DNA of 64,000 bases from an uncultured Dechloromonas sp. (GTDB lineage Bacteria > Pseudomonadota > Gammaproteobacteria > Burkholderiales > Rhodocyclaceae): positions 62,001 through 126,000 of the forward strand of contig NZ_CAMFKO010000005.1 of NCBI RefSeq assembly GCF_945957265.1, given 5' to 3'. This document shows positions 19,721 through 28,910 of this stretch, piece after piece (the stretch's first letter is position 1; each line of letters begins with the position of its first letter). A program made the position numbers and the translations under genes. Under the pieces are notes generated by a model, which did no database searches, was not told where the DNA came from, and saw only the letters and a program-made list of their open reading frames with translations.

Positions 19721-21868
19721 ATGTCTGATTTGCTGGCTTGCCTGAACTCGCCTCAATTGCAGGCGGTCACCCTGCCGTCCGTCCATGCGCTGATCCTCGC
19801 CGGGGCCGGGAGTGGCAAGACGCGGGTGCTGACGACGCGCATCGCCTGGCTGATCTCGACCGGCCAGGTCGGGCCGCACGGCATTCTGGCCGTCACCTTC
19901 ACCAACAAGGCGGCCAAGGAGATGACGGCGCGCCTGTCGTCGCTGGTGCCGATCAACGTGCGCGGCATGTGGATCGGGACTTTCCACGGCCTGTGCAATC
20001 GCCTGCTGCGCGCGCATTTCCGCGAGGCCGGGCTGCCCCAGACCTTCCAGATCCTCGATTCGGCCGACCAGCTGGCGATGGTCAAGCGCCTGCTCAAGAA
20101 CCTCAATATCGACGACGAAAAATACCCGCCGCGCGAGCTGTGCCATTTCATCAACGCCCACAAGGAGCAGGGCATCCGCGCCGGGCAGGCCGAGGTGTAC
20201 GACAACTACACGCAAAAGCGCGTCGAAATCTACGCCGAGTACGAGGCCCAATGCAATCGCGAGGGGGTGGTGGACTTCGCCGAACTGCTGCTGCGCTGTT
20301 ATGAATTGCTGCAGCGCAACGAACCTTTGCGCGCGCATTACCAGCAGCGCTTCCGGCACATCCTGGTCGACGAGTTCCAGGACACCAACGTGTTGCAGTA
20401 CGCCTGGCTGAAGCTGCTGGCCGGCGGCGGGGCGAACGTCTTCGCGGTGGGCGACGACGACCAGTCGATCTACCGCTTCCGCGGCGCCGAGGTCGGCAAC
20501 ATGCGCGACTTCGAGCGCGACTACGCCGGGCCGAACATCATCCGCCTGGAACAGAACTACCGTTCGCACGGCAACATCCTGGCCGCCGCCAACGCCATCA
20601 TCAAGAACAACCGCGAGCGCCTGGGCAAGAACCTGTGGACCGATGCCGGCGAAGGCGAGCCGATCCGCGCCTTCGAGGCCTATTCCGACCTCGACGAGGC
20701 GCGCTTCGTGGTCGAGGAAATCCGCGAGCTGGTGCGCGACGGCGTGTCGCCGACCCAGATCGCGCTGCTCTACCGTTCCAACGCCCAGTCGCGGGTGCTG
20801 GAGAACGAGCTGTTCACGAAGGGCGTGCCGTACAAGGTCTATGGCGGCCTGCGCTTCTTCGAGCGCCAGGAAATCAAGCATGCGCTGGCCTACCTGCGCC
20901 TGCTGGGCAATCCGGACGACGACACGGCCTTCCTGCGCGTCGTCAATTTCCCGACCCGCGGCATCGGCGCCCGCTCGCTGGAAAACCTGCAGGCCGCGGC
21001 CCACCAGACCAATTCCAGCTTGTACAACGCCGCCGCCTCGCTGAGCGGCAAGGCCGGGCAGACGGTCGGCGCCTTCATCCGGCTGGTCGAAAGCCTGCGC
21101 CAGGAGACCGAGGGCCTGCCGTTGCCGGAAATGGTCGAGCATGTCATCGAGAAGAGTGGGCTGGCCCAGCATTACCGCACCGAGAAGGAAGGCCAGGACC
21201 GGCTGGAGAACCTCGACGAACTGATCAACGCCGCCGCCACCTTCGTCGATGACGAAGGCGCCATCGGCGAAGGCGGCGCGCTGGTTTCCTTTCTGACGCT
21301 GGCCTCGCTGGAGGCCGGCGAGCACCAGGCCGGCGAGGGCCAGGAGGCGGTGCAATTGATGTCGGTGCATGCCGCCAAGGGCCTGGAGTTCGACGTGGTC
21401 TTCATTACCGGTCTCGAGCAGGGGCTATTCCCGCACGAGAACTCGGTGAACGAAGGCAAGGACGGCCTGGAGGAGGAGCGCCGGCTGATGTATGTGGCGG
21501 TGACCCGGGCGCGTCAGCGGCTCTACGTGTCCTGCGCGCAGACCCGGATGCTGCACGGCCAGACGCGCTATTGCATGCCGTCGAGCTTCCTCGACGAAAT
21601 CCCGGAAGGCCTGCTGCGCAAGCTGAACAAGAAGGCCGAAACGGCTTCGTCGGTGCCGGCCTACGGTGCGTTCGGCGGCGGCTATGCCGAGCCGGCGGCC
21701 GCGTCCGGCCTGCGTATCGGGCAGACGGTCGAGCACGCCAAGTTCGGCGTCGGGGTCATCGTATCGACCGAGGGGCGCGGCGCCGATGCGCGCGTGCAGG
21801 TCAATTTCGGCGGCGCGGCCGGCATGAAGTGGCTGTCGCTCGAATACGCCAAGCTGACGCCGGTGTGA
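19721..21868 (+). CDS. uvrD: DNA helicase II, UvrD
   Basis: A 715-residue superfamily 1 3'-5' helicase used in nucleotide excision and mismatch repair. Walker A is LAGAGSGKTRVL, followed by TFTNKAAKEM, Walker B DEFQDTN, GDDDQSIYRFRGAE, and the C-terminal motifs VHAAKGLEFDVVF and VAVTRARQRL. The last 60 residues (GQTVEHAKFGVGVIV) form the Tudor-like tail of UvrD/PcrA, which separates it from Rep. The start MSDLLACLN at 19721 fits the family; a start six codons earlier is less likely. Confidence 0.95.
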   Translation: MSDLLACLNSPQLQAVTLPSVHALILAGAGSGKTRVLTTRIAWLISTGQVGPHGILAVTFTNKAAKEMTARLSSLVPINVRGMWIGTFHGLCNRLLRAHFREAGLPQTFQILDSADQLAMVKRLLKNLNIDDEKYPPRELCHFINAHKEQGIRAGQAEVYDNYTQKRVEIYAEYEAQCNREGVVDFAELLLRCYELLQRNEPLRAHYQQRFRHILVDEFQDTNVLQYAWLKLLAGGGANVFAVGDDDQSIYRFRGAEVGNMRDFERDYAGPNIIRLEQNYRSHGNILAAANAIIKNNRERLGKNLWTDAGEGEPIRAFEAYSDLDEARFVVEEIRELVRDGVSPTQIALLYRSNAQSRVLENELFTKGVPYKVYGGLRFFERQEIKHALAYLRLLGNPDDDTAFLRVVNFPTRGIGARSLENLQAAAHQTNSSLYNAAASLSGKAGQTVGAFIRLVESLRQETEGLPLPEMVEHVIEKSGLAQHYRTEKEGQDRLENLDELINAAATFVDDEGAIGEGGALVSFLTLASLEAGEHQAGEGQEAVQLMSVHAAKGLEFDVVFITGLEQGLFPHENSVNEGKDGLEEERRLMYVAVTRARQRLYVSCAQTRMLHGQTRYCMPSSFLDEIPEGLLRKLNKKAETASSVPAYGAFGGGYAEPAAASGLRIGQTVEHAKFGVGVIVSTEGRGADARVQVNFGGAAGMKWLSLEYAKLTPV

Positions 21869-21904
21869 GGCGGACGTGACGCCATTTCCGGGGCGGGGCA
21901 GGCG

Positions 21905-22663
21905 ATGACTTTCGCCGGCTTCCTGAAAATGCTGCTCTCCAGCCTGCTGCTGCCGCCGGGCAACGGCCTGGCCTTGCTGGCGCTGGCCTTCTTCGGGCGC
22001 CGCCGACGCTGGGCGCTCGCGCTGGCCGTGTTCGGCGGCCTCCTGCTCCTGCTGCAATCCCTGCCGCTGGTGGGGACGGCCCTGATGGGCACGCTGGAGG
22101 ACCGCGCCGGCGCCTGGTCGCCGGATATCTCGGGGGCGCAGGCGATTGTCGTGCTCGGTAGCGGTCTGATCCGGCCCAGCGCCGAATTCGGCGGCGAAAC
22201 GGCCAGCGAGCGCACGCTGGTCCGCGTCCGGCGCGGCGCGCAGTTGGCCCGAGAAACGCAGTTGCCGGTTCTCGTCAGCGGCGGGCGTCCGCTGCAGGCG
22301 GAGTCCTCCGAGGCGGCCGTGATGGCCGCCATCCTCGAGGACGAATTCGGCGTCCCGGTGCGCTGGCGGGAAGAGGACAGCCTCGATACGGCGGGCAACG
22401 CCTCGTTTTCTGCCCGGATGCTCGCGCCGGCCGGCGTCAAGCGCATCGTGCTGGTGACCCAGGCCTTCCACATGCCGCGCGCCCGCCTGCTGTTCGCGGC
22501 GCAGGGCTTCGAGGTGATCCCGGCGCCGACCCATTTCGTGGCCATGAACGGCCGCGCTTTCGAGGCGGGCAGCCTGTTCCCCGCCGCCTCGGCGCTGCAT
22601 CATTCGTATTACGCCCTGCACGAGTGGCTGGGCATCGCCTGGCTGCGGCTTTCCGGCGGCTGA
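21905..22663 (+). CDS. YdcF/ElyC-family (DUF218) membrane protein
   Basis: A 252-residue inner-membrane protein with two N-terminal hydrophobic segments (about 5-27 and 35-58) and a DUF218 domain. Family signatures are AIVVLGSGL, SERTLVRVRRGAQLA, VLVSGGRPLQ, EEDSLDTAGNASFSAR and LVTQAFHMPRARLLF. ElyC of E. coli affects cell-envelope (lipid carrier) homeostasis; the reaction is not established. It lies 36 bases after uvrD on the same strand. Confidence 0.88.
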   Translation: MTFAGFLKMLLSSLLLPPGNGLALLALAFFGRRRRWALALAVFGGLLLLLQSLPLVGTALMGTLEDRAGAWSPDISGAQAIVVLGSGLIRPSAEFGGETASERTLVRVRRGAQLARETQLPVLVSGGRPLQAESSEAAVMAAILEDEFGVPVRWREEDSLDTAGNASFSARMLAPAGVKRIVLVTQAFHMPRARLLFAAQGFEVIPAPTHFVAMNGRAFEAGSLFPAASALHHSYYALHEWLGIAWLRLSGG

Positions 22664-22748
22664 CACCGACTGCCGCGCGCGGCGTTGACGGTAGATGGAT
22701 GGGCAGCGCGGTGATAACCTCGCACTCTCGACTTCAGCGGAGATGCCC

Positions 22749-23723
22749 ATGCCCCACGCCATACGTATCCACCAGACCGGCGGCCCCGAGGTGCTGGTTT
22801 GGGAAACGGTCGATCTCGCCGCGCCGGCCCCCGGCGAGGCGCGCGTCCGCCACCATGCGGTCGGCCTGAATTACATCGACGTTTATCACCGCACCGGGCT
22901 CTACCCCGTTCCGCTGCCTTCCGGCATCGGCCTCGAGGGCGCGGGTGTCGTCGAGGCGGTGGGCGAGGGTGTGGACGAAGTCCGCGTCGGCGACCGGGTC
23001 GCCTATGCCGGCGGGCCGATCGGCGCCTATGCCGAGGTCCGCAACATTCCGGCGCACCGCCTGCTGCGGCTGCCCGACGGCATCGCCTTCGAAACCGGCG
23101 CGGCCATGATGCTGCAGGGGCTGACGGCGGCCTACCTGCTGCGCCGTACCTTTCGCGTCCAGGCCGGCGACGCGGTGCTCATCCATGCCGCGGCCGGCGG
23201 CGTCGGCCTGTTGGCCACCCAGTGGGCCAAGGCGCTCGGCGCGCTGGTCATCGGCACCGTCGGCTCGCCGGCCAAGGCCGAGCTGGCCAGGGCGCACGGT
23301 TGCGATCACGTGATCAACTACAGCACCGAGAACTTCACCGGGCGGGTGCGCGAGATCACCGGTGGCGAGGGCGTGGCGGTCGTGTATGACGGCGTCGGCA
23401 AGGATACTTTCGCCGGTTCGCTGGACAGCCTGCGGCCGATGGGCATGATGGTTTCCTACGGCAACGCCTCCGGGCCGGTGCCGCCGCTCGACCTGATCCA
23501 GCTGTCGCAGAAGGGCTCGCTGTTCGTCACCCGGCCGACGCTGATGAACTACACGGCCAAGCGCGCCGACCTGGTGGCCCTGGGCGACGAGCTGTTCGGC
23601 GTGGTCGGATCGGGCCAGGTCCGGGTCGAAGTGCATCAGTCCTATGCCCTGCAGGATGCCGCCCAGGCGCACCGCGATCTCGAGGCGCGCAAGACGACCG
23701 GCTCGACCCTGCTGCTTCCATGA
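22749..23723 (+). CDS. NADPH:quinone oxidoreductase (zinc-less MDR family)
   Basis: A 324-residue Qor-like enzyme that reduces quinones with NADPH. GGAG (22739-22742) is 6 bases before the ATG at 22749, so this start is preferred over the ATG at 22743. The fold is shown by HHAVGLNYIDVYHRTGLYP, the nucleotide-binding HAAAGGVGLLATQWAKALG, and DGVGKDTF. The zinc ligands of alcohol dehydrogenases are absent, as in quinone reductases. It heads an overlapping three-gene operon with the TAXI protein and ParA-like ATPase. Confidence 0.9.
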   Translation: MPHAIRIHQTGGPEVLVWETVDLAAPAPGEARVRHHAVGLNYIDVYHRTGLYPVPLPSGIGLEGAGVVEAVGEGVDEVRVGDRVAYAGGPIGAYAEVRNIPAHRLLRLPDGIAFETGAAMMLQGLTAAYLLRRTFRVQAGDAVLIHAAAGGVGLLATQWAKALGALVIGTVGSPAKAELARAHGCDHVINYSTENFTGRVREITGGEGVAVVYDGVGKDTFAGSLDSLRPMGMMVSYGNASGPVPPLDLIQLSQKGSLFVTRPTLMNYTAKRADLVALGDELFGVVGSGQVRVEVHQSYALQDAAQAHRDLEARKTTGSTLLLP

Positions 23724-25045
23724 TGGCGAAGATCAAGGCCGGATTGCTGTCGCTACGCGACCTCTTCGCCACGGCGTGGTGGATCATTCTTGTCGTCGGC
23801 ATCGGCTTCGTCGTCGCCTTCCAGTTCGTCGAGCCGGCGCCGCCGAAGCGCATCGTCATCACGACCGGCGGCCAGGCCGGCGCCTACTACCAGTTCGCCC
23901 AGCGTTACGCGGCGATCCTGGCCAAGAACGGCATCGCGCTGGAGGTCAAGGCCTCGGCCGGATCGCTGGAGAACCTGGAGCGCCTGAAGAAGGACGAGGC
24001 GCAGATCGGCTTCGTCCAGGGCGGCGTCATCGAGCCCAAGGCCGACCCGGACGCCGAGGACGATTCCGGGCTGCTTTCCCTGGGCAGCGTGTTCTACGAG
24101 CCGGTATGGGTTTTCTACCGGGGCGACAAGGAAGCCACGCGCCTGACCGACCTGCACGGCAAGCGTATCGCCATCGGCCAGGAGGGCTCGGGCGTCCGCC
24201 AGCTGGCGCAGCAGTTGCTGCAGGCCAACGACATTCCGGCCGGCGATCACCTGGTGCCGCTGTCCGGCCTCAAGGCGGCCGAGGAATTGCAGCAGGGGCG
24301 CATCGACGCAGCCTTCATCATCGCCGCCGAGCATGCGCCGGTGGTTCAGGTGCTGCTGCGCTCGCCGGGCGTCAAGCTGATGAGCTTTTCCCAGTCCGGC
24401 GCCTATCAGCGGCGCTTCCCCTTCCTGACCAAGCTGACTTTCCCGCATGGCGTGGCCGACCTGGTGCGCGACTTCCCGCCGCAGGACATCAAGGTGCTGG
24501 CCCCGACGGCCAACCTGATCGTCCGCGACGACCTGCATCCGGCGCTGCAGACGCTGCTCCTGCAGGCGGCCAGCGAGGTGCATGGCAAGAACGGCTTTTT
24601 CCAGGATGCGGGCGAGTTCCCCGCCTACAAGGACCAGATGCTGCCGCTGTCCCCGGACGCGGCGCGCTACTACAAGTCGGGTCCGCCCTTCCTGCAGCGC
24701 TACCTGCCGTTCTGGCTGGCGGTCCTGGCCGATCGCCTGATCGTTCTGCTGGTGCCCATCTTCGCCCTGCTCATCCCGCTGCTCAAGGTGGCGCCGGCGA
24801 TCTACACCTGGCGCGTGCGCTCCAAGGTCTTCCGCTGCTACGGCGAGCTGAAGTTCCTCGAGGACAGCCTGAAGAACCACTACGATCCGGCCCGGCTGGA
24901 CGACTACCGCCGCCGCCTCGACGCACTCGACGAAGAGGCTGCCGAACTGCACGTGCCGCTGGGCTTCACCGACCTGGTCTATACCTTGCGCGAGCACGTC
25001 AACCTGGTGCGCGGCATCCTGCAGAAAAGGGAAGCGCAGGCATGA
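23720..25045 (+). CDS. TAXI-family solute-binding protein anchored at both ends
   Basis: A 441-residue protein with the TAXI (TRAP-associated extracytoplasmic immunogenic) binding fold: VITTGGQAGAYYQFAQRYA, LEVKASAGSLENLERL, GKRIAIGQEGSGVRQLA. Unlike soluble TAXI proteins it has an uncleaved-looking N-terminal helix (about 16-36) and a strong hydrophobic helix near the C-terminus (about 335-360, LADRLIVLLVPIFALLIPLL), followed by a charged, likely cytoplasmic tail of about 80 residues. No TRAP permease is nearby. The start overlaps the oxidoreductase stop, and its own stop overlaps the ParA-like start (ATGA). A sensory rather than transport role is possible. Confidence 0.88.
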   Translation: MMAKIKAGLLSLRDLFATAWWIILVVGIGFVVAFQFVEPAPPKRIVITTGGQAGAYYQFAQRYAAILAKNGIALEVKASAGSLENLERLKKDEAQIGFVQGGVIEPKADPDAEDDSGLLSLGSVFYEPVWVFYRGDKEATRLTDLHGKRIAIGQEGSGVRQLAQQLLQANDIPAGDHLVPLSGLKAAEELQQGRIDAAFIIAAEHAPVVQVLLRSPGVKLMSFSQSGAYQRRFPFLTKLTFPHGVADLVRDFPPQDIKVLAPTANLIVRDDLHPALQTLLLQAASEVHGKNGFFQDAGEFPAYKDQMLPLSPDAARYYKSGPPFLQRYLPFWLAVLADRLIVLLVPIFALLIPLLKVAPAIYTWRVRSKVFRCYGELKFLEDSLKNHYDPARLDDYRRRLDALDEEAAELHVPLGFTDLVYTLREHVNLVRGILQKREAQA

Positions 25046-25668
25046 AAGCCTTTCTCGTCGCCAACCCCAAGGGGGGCTCCGGCAAGAGCACGCTGGCCAC
25101 CAACCTGGCCGGCTATTTCGCCAACCGCGGCAACGAGGTGATGCTCGGCGACATCGACCGTCAGCAGTCGTCGCGCGAATGGCTGGGTATCCGGCCTTTC
25201 GCGCTGCCCACCATCGACACCTGGGCGGTCGGCCACGACAACGTGTCGCGCCCGCCCAAGGGGACAACCCATGTCGTCCTCGACACCCCGGCCGGGCTGC
25301 ACGGCAAGATGCTCGAGCGCGTGCTCAAGCTGTCGACGCGGGTCATCGTGCCGGTGCAGCCGTCCATGTTCGACATGCTGGCGACCCGCCATTTCCTCAC
25401 CGAACTGCTGTCCGAAAAGGCCGTGCGCAAGGGCAAGGCCGACGTCGCGGTGATCGGCATGCGGGTCGACGCCCGGACGCGCGCCGCCGGCGAGCTGGAG
25501 CGCTTCTTCGCGACCTTCGAGCTGCCGGTGCTGGCCTATCTGCGCGATACGCAGACCTACGTCCAGGCGACCGCCGCCGGCATGACGCTGTTCGACCTGC
25601 CCCGCTCGCGCGCCGAACGCGACATCGAGCAATGGCGGGCGATCATCGATTGGGCCGAGGCGGGGTAG
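25042..25668 (+). CDS. ParA/MinD-type ATPase, orphan
   Basis: A 208-residue deviant Walker ATPase. The N-terminus has NPKGGSGKSTLATNLAGYFA with the signature Lys, then GDIDRQQSSREWL and VVLDTPAG (Walker B region), VPVQPSMFD, and AVIGMRVDART. No parB gene or centromere-like repeats are nearby, so this is not a plasmid partition locus. It overlaps the TAXI gene by 4 bases (ATGA). Small ParA-like proteins of this type often position a protein or membrane complex; the cargo here is unknown. Confidence 0.9.
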   Translation: MKAFLVANPKGGSGKSTLATNLAGYFANRGNEVMLGDIDRQQSSREWLGIRPFALPTIDTWAVGHDNVSRPPKGTTHVVLDTPAGLHGKMLERVLKLSTRVIVPVQPSMFDMLATRHFLTELLSEKAVRKGKADVAVIGMRVDARTRAAGELERFFATFELPVLAYLRDTQTYVQATAAGMTLFDLPRSRAERDIEQWRAIIDWAEAG

Positions 25669-25686
25669 CCGGGCCCGGCCGGGCGC

Positions 25687-26598
25687 CTACAGCCCGTGCG
25701 TCAGGTCTTGTACGGTCGCTGTCTCAGCCAGCTTTTCCAGGAACCAGCGCAGCGCCAGCCCCTCCTGGCGATTGCGCCAGGCGATGTTGATCGGCAGTTC
25801 GTGGCGCGGATCGGCCAGCGTCTTTTCGACCAGCCGGCCCGCCGCGATCTCCGGCGCCGCCAGCCAGCGCGGCAGGTGGCCGATGCCCAGGCCGGCGATC
25901 TGGGCGCTGGCCTTGGCACGGATGTCTGGGACGCGCAGCGTGTCCTGTCCCTCGATCAGCCCGACGGTGCGGGCATCCAGCTCGCGCGAGGTGTCGGCGA
26001 TGACGACCGCGCGATGGCGCAGCAGCTCCTCGCGGGGGATGGCGCCCTCCCAGGCGGCCAGCGGATGCCCCGGCGCGATGGCGAAGACGAACTCGGTGCG
26101 GCGGACCAGCGGGCGGCTCGATATGCCGCTGAACGCCGGCTGGTCGCCGGGGGCGCCGATGGCCAGGTCGGCCCGCCCGGTGAGCAGGGCGTCCCAGGTG
26201 CCGGCGAGCACCTCGGCGTTGATCCGGATCTGCGTCGGGTGGCCTGCCGCATAGAATTCCTCCAGTAACGGAAACAGGCGCTCGACCGGGATGATCGCAT
26301 CGAGCGCGATGCGCAGTTCCGCCTCCCAGCCGTCGGCGATGCGCTGGATGCGGCGTTCGAGATCGCTGGCGGCGCGCAGCAGGTGGCGGCCGTCTTCGAG
26401 CAGGGTGCGGCCGGCCGGGTTGAGCGTGGCGCGCCGGCCCTGGCGCAGGAACAGCGTGACGCCCAGTTCGTCTTCCAGCTTGGCAACGGCGTGCGACAGC
26501 GCCGACGGTACGCGATGCAGCGCGGCGGCCGCCGCCGTGAAGCTGCCGTGCCGTTCGATGGCGTCGAGGATGTGCAGGAGTTCGAAGGAAATCTTCAT
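25687..26598 (-). CDS. LysR-family transcriptional regulator
   Basis: A 303-residue LysR regulator. The N-terminal winged helix-turn-helix is LLHILDAIERHGSFTAAAAALHRVPSALSHAVAKLEDELGV (seen in parts, residues 6-50), followed by an inducer-binding domain (about 90-295). It is divergent from the pirin and flavodoxin genes across 105 bases, the usual layout for a LysR protein controlling its neighbours. The inducer is unknown. Confidence 0.92.
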   Translation of the reverse strand: MKISFELLHILDAIERHGSFTAAAAALHRVPSALSHAVAKLEDELGVTLFLRQGRRATLNPAGRTLLEDGRHLLRAASDLERRIQRIADGWEAELRIALDAIIPVERLFPLLEEFYAAGHPTQIRINAEVLAGTWDALLTGRADLAIGAPGDQPAFSGISSRPLVRRTEFVFAIAPGHPLAAWEGAIPREELLRHRAVVIADTSRELDARTVGLIEGQDTLRVPDIRAKASAQIAGLGIGHLPRWLAAPEIAAGRLVEKTLADPRHELPINIAWRNRQEGLALRWFLEKLAETATVQDLTHGL

Positions 26599-26703
26599 GT
26601 GAATCTTATTGAACGATAGTGCCGAAATAATTCGCCGATGTGAATCGAACTCTAGGCCTATTATGGAAACAAAGCTATACGATCAATTCACAAAGGAATT
26701 TCC

Positions 26704-27411
26704 ATGATCCGCGTGCGACCCTCCGGCGAGCGCGGCCAGGCCGACCATGGCTGGCTGCGGGCCAGGCACAGTTTCTCCTTCGCCGACTATTACGACCCGG
26801 CCGAAATGGGCTGGGGCGCGCTGCGCGTGATCAACGAGGACCGCGTCGCGCCGGGCACCGGCTTCGGGCGCCACGGCCATCGCGACATGGAAATCGTCAC
26901 CTATATCCTCGCCGGTTCGCTGGAGCACCGGGACAGCCTGGGCAACGGCGGCATTATCCGGCGCGGCGAGGTGCAGCGCATGAGCGCCGGCACCGGCATT
27001 CTGCACAGCGAATTCAACCCCTCGGCGGACGAGGAAACCCACCTGCTGCAGATCTGGATCGAACCGGCGCTGCGCGGCACGGCGGCGAGCTACGAGCAGC
27101 AGGTGCTGGCGGTCGATGCCATGCGCGGCAGCTGGCGGCTGGTCGCCTCGCCGGATGGCGCCGACGGCAGTACCACCATCGGCCAGGATGCCCGCCTGTG
27201 GGCCAGCCTGCTGCCGCCCGGGCAAACCCTAGCCTACGCGCTCGGCGAGCGTCGTCTGGCCTACGTGCACGTGGTCCGCGGCAGCCTCGCGCTGAACGGC
27301 GTGGCCCTGTCCGGCGGCGACGGCGCCAAAGTCGCAGAAGAAACCGATTTGCGCTTCGTCGCCGACGAAGAAGCGGAAATCCTGTTGTTCGACCTTCCTC
27401 CCAACGATTGA
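26704..27411 (+). CDS. Pirin-family protein (quercetinase-like)
   Basis: A 235-residue bicupin of the pirin family, YhhW-like. The metal-binding first cupin shows GRHGHRDMEIVTYILAG, HRDSLGNGG and GTGILHSEFNPS, with the three His and one Glu expected for Fe binding. YhhW of E. coli has quercetin 2,3-dioxygenase activity in vitro; the natural substrate is unclear. GGAATTTCC precedes the ATG. It is followed by a flavodoxin-type reductase, a pair often induced by quinone or electrophile stress and here probably controlled by the divergent LysR protein. Confidence 0.92.
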   Translation: MIRVRPSGERGQADHGWLRARHSFSFADYYDPAEMGWGALRVINEDRVAPGTGFGRHGHRDMEIVTYILAGSLEHRDSLGNGGIIRRGEVQRMSAGTGILHSEFNPSADEETHLLQIWIEPALRGTAASYEQQVLAVDAMRGSWRLVASPDGADGSTTIGQDARLWASLLPPGQTLAYALGERRLAYVHVVRGSLALNGVALSGGDGAKVAEETDLRFVADEEAEILLFDLPPND

Positions 27412-27442
27412 ACCCTCCCATTTTTCCCCGAAAGGAATCGCC

Positions 27443-27997
27443 ATGAGCAAAACTGTCGTCGTCTATCACTCCGGCTACGGTCACACCGAACGCGTCGCCC
27501 GCTTCGTCGCCGAAGGAGCCGCCGCCGAGCTGCTCGCCATCGACGCCGAAGGCAACCTGCCGGAAGGCGGCTGGGACCAGCTGAACGCCGCGGACGCCAT
27601 CATCTTCGGCACGCCGACCTACATGGGCGGCCCGAGCTGGCAGTTCAAGAAGTTCGCCGACGCCTCGTCCAAGAACTGGTACGTCCGCGCCTGGCAGGAC
27701 AAGGTCTTCGGCGGCTTCACCAACAGCGCCAGTCCGGTCGGCGACAAGGGCGCGACGATGATCCAGCTGCAGACCCTGGCCTCGCAGCACGGCGGCCTGT
27801 GGGTCAGCCTCGGCATGCTGCCGTCCAACACCAAGGCGGCGACCCCCAATGACAGCAACCATCTGGGCGGCTCGGTCGGCCTGCTCGTGCGCTCGCCGTC
27901 CGATGCCGGCGTCGAGGAAGTGCCGCAGGGCGATCTCGATACCGCCAAGGCCTACGGCCAGCGCGTCGCCGCCGTCGCCGCCCGCCTGCGCGCCTGA
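27443..27997 (+). CDS. Flavodoxin-fold NAD(P)H:quinone oxidoreductase (WrbA-like)
   Basis: A 184-residue FMN protein. The phosphate-binding loop is VVYHSGYGHTERVA, and the isoalloxazine-contact part is IFGTPTYMGGPSWQFKKFAD; KVFGGFTNSAS and HLGGSVGLLVRSPS follow. It is somewhat shorter than WrbA (about 198 residues) and so is called WrbA-like. GAAAGGAATCGCC precedes the ATG. It lies 31 bases after the pirin gene and is likely co-transcribed. Confidence 0.88.
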   Translation: MSKTVVVYHSGYGHTERVARFVAEGAAAELLAIDAEGNLPEGGWDQLNAADAIIFGTPTYMGGPSWQFKKFADASSKNWYVRAWQDKVFGGFTNSASPVGDKGATMIQLQTLASQHGGLWVSLGMLPSNTKAATPNDSNHLGGSVGLLVRSPSDAGVEEVPQGDLDTAKAYGQRVAAVAARLRA

Positions 27998-28076
27998 TCC
28001 CTCCTCGCCCCGGGGTGAAAAAAGCCGCGGGGCGCTGCTATAGTGGGACCATTCCCCTTTGCGTCGGAGTGGTCGC

Positions 28077-28877
28077 ATGGCAATGATTACGTCACTGACC
28101 GAGTTGTCGGTCCTGCTCGTCGAGCCATCGTCCATGCAGGCCAACCTGATCGGTCGCATGCTGGCGCACCAGGGCACCCGGCAGGTCCGGGTGGTCGACA
28201 CGGCCAGCGCCGCGCTGGCGGCATTGCGCACCGAACACGACAATACCGTGGTGATCAGCAGCCTCTATCTGCCCGATCTGGCGGGAACGGAGCTGGTCAT
28301 GGCGATGCGTGCCGAGGTCGCGCTGGAGTCCGTGCCCTTCATCCTCGTTTCCAGCGAAACCCGGCCGCAGGTGCTGGAGCCGGTTCGCCAGTCTGGCGCC
28401 TGCAGCATCGTCGCCAAGCCCTTCAACGAGCAGCAGTTGTCCCGTGCCCTCTATGCAGCGGCCGACTACCTGAGCCCGCCCGAGGATATCGACACCACGG
28501 AAATCGAGAGCCTGCGCGTCTTGCTGGTCGATGACAGCCTGGCCTCGCGCCGCCACCTGCACCGCCTGCTCGCGGAACTGGGCATCGAGCGCATCAACGA
28601 GGCGGTGAATGGCAAGGAGGCCGTGGAATTGCTGCAGACGACCATGGTCGACCTGGTGATCACCGACTACAACATGCCGGAAATGGATGGCCGCGAGCTG
28701 ACCGAATACATTCGCACGCAGAGCTGGCAGGCCGCGGTGCCCATCCTGATGGTGACCAGCGAGCAGAACATGGGGCGGCTGGCGGCCGTCGAGCGGGCCG
28801 GCGTTTCCGCCATCTGCGACAAGCCCTTCGAGGCCGGCAGCATCCGCCGCCTGATCAGCGAGGCGCTGACGCGCTGA
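28077..28877 (+). CDS. Double receiver-domain response regulator
   Basis: A 266-residue protein made of two CheY-like receivers and no output domain. The C-terminal receiver (about 145-265) is complete: LLVDDS, phospho-Asp in VITDYNMPEMDG, Thr in LMVTSE, Lys in CDKPFE. In the N-terminal one (about 10-130) the phospho-acceptor is replaced by Ser (VISSLYLPDLAG) and the first acidic pair is LLVEPS, so it is probably a pseudo-receiver. GGAG lies 7 bases before the ATG at 28077. No kinase is adjacent. Role unknown, perhaps a phosphorelay or chemotaxis adaptor. Confidence 0.87.
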   Translation: MAMITSLTELSVLLVEPSSMQANLIGRMLAHQGTRQVRVVDTASAALAALRTEHDNTVVISSLYLPDLAGTELVMAMRAEVALESVPFILVSSETRPQVLEPVRQSGACSIVAKPFNEQQLSRALYAAADYLSPPEDIDTTEIESLRVLLVDDSLASRRHLHRLLAELGIERINEAVNGKEAVELLQTTMVDLVITDYNMPEMDGRELTEYIRTQSWQAAVPILMVTSEQNMGRLAAVERAGVSAICDKPFEAGSIRRLISEALTR

Positions 28878-28910
28878 GCCGGGCTTGCCGCCAGCACCCC
28901 TTCTTTCGTT

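Noticed and set aside
22685-22718. TTGACG and GATAAC as a promoter for the quinone oxidoreductase operon
   Set aside because: The hexamers are 22 bases apart, too far for a normal sigma70 promoter.
25042-25668. A plasmid-type partition locus suggested by the ParA-like gene
   Set aside because: No ParB gene and no centromere-like repeats, and the neighbours are chromosomal genes.
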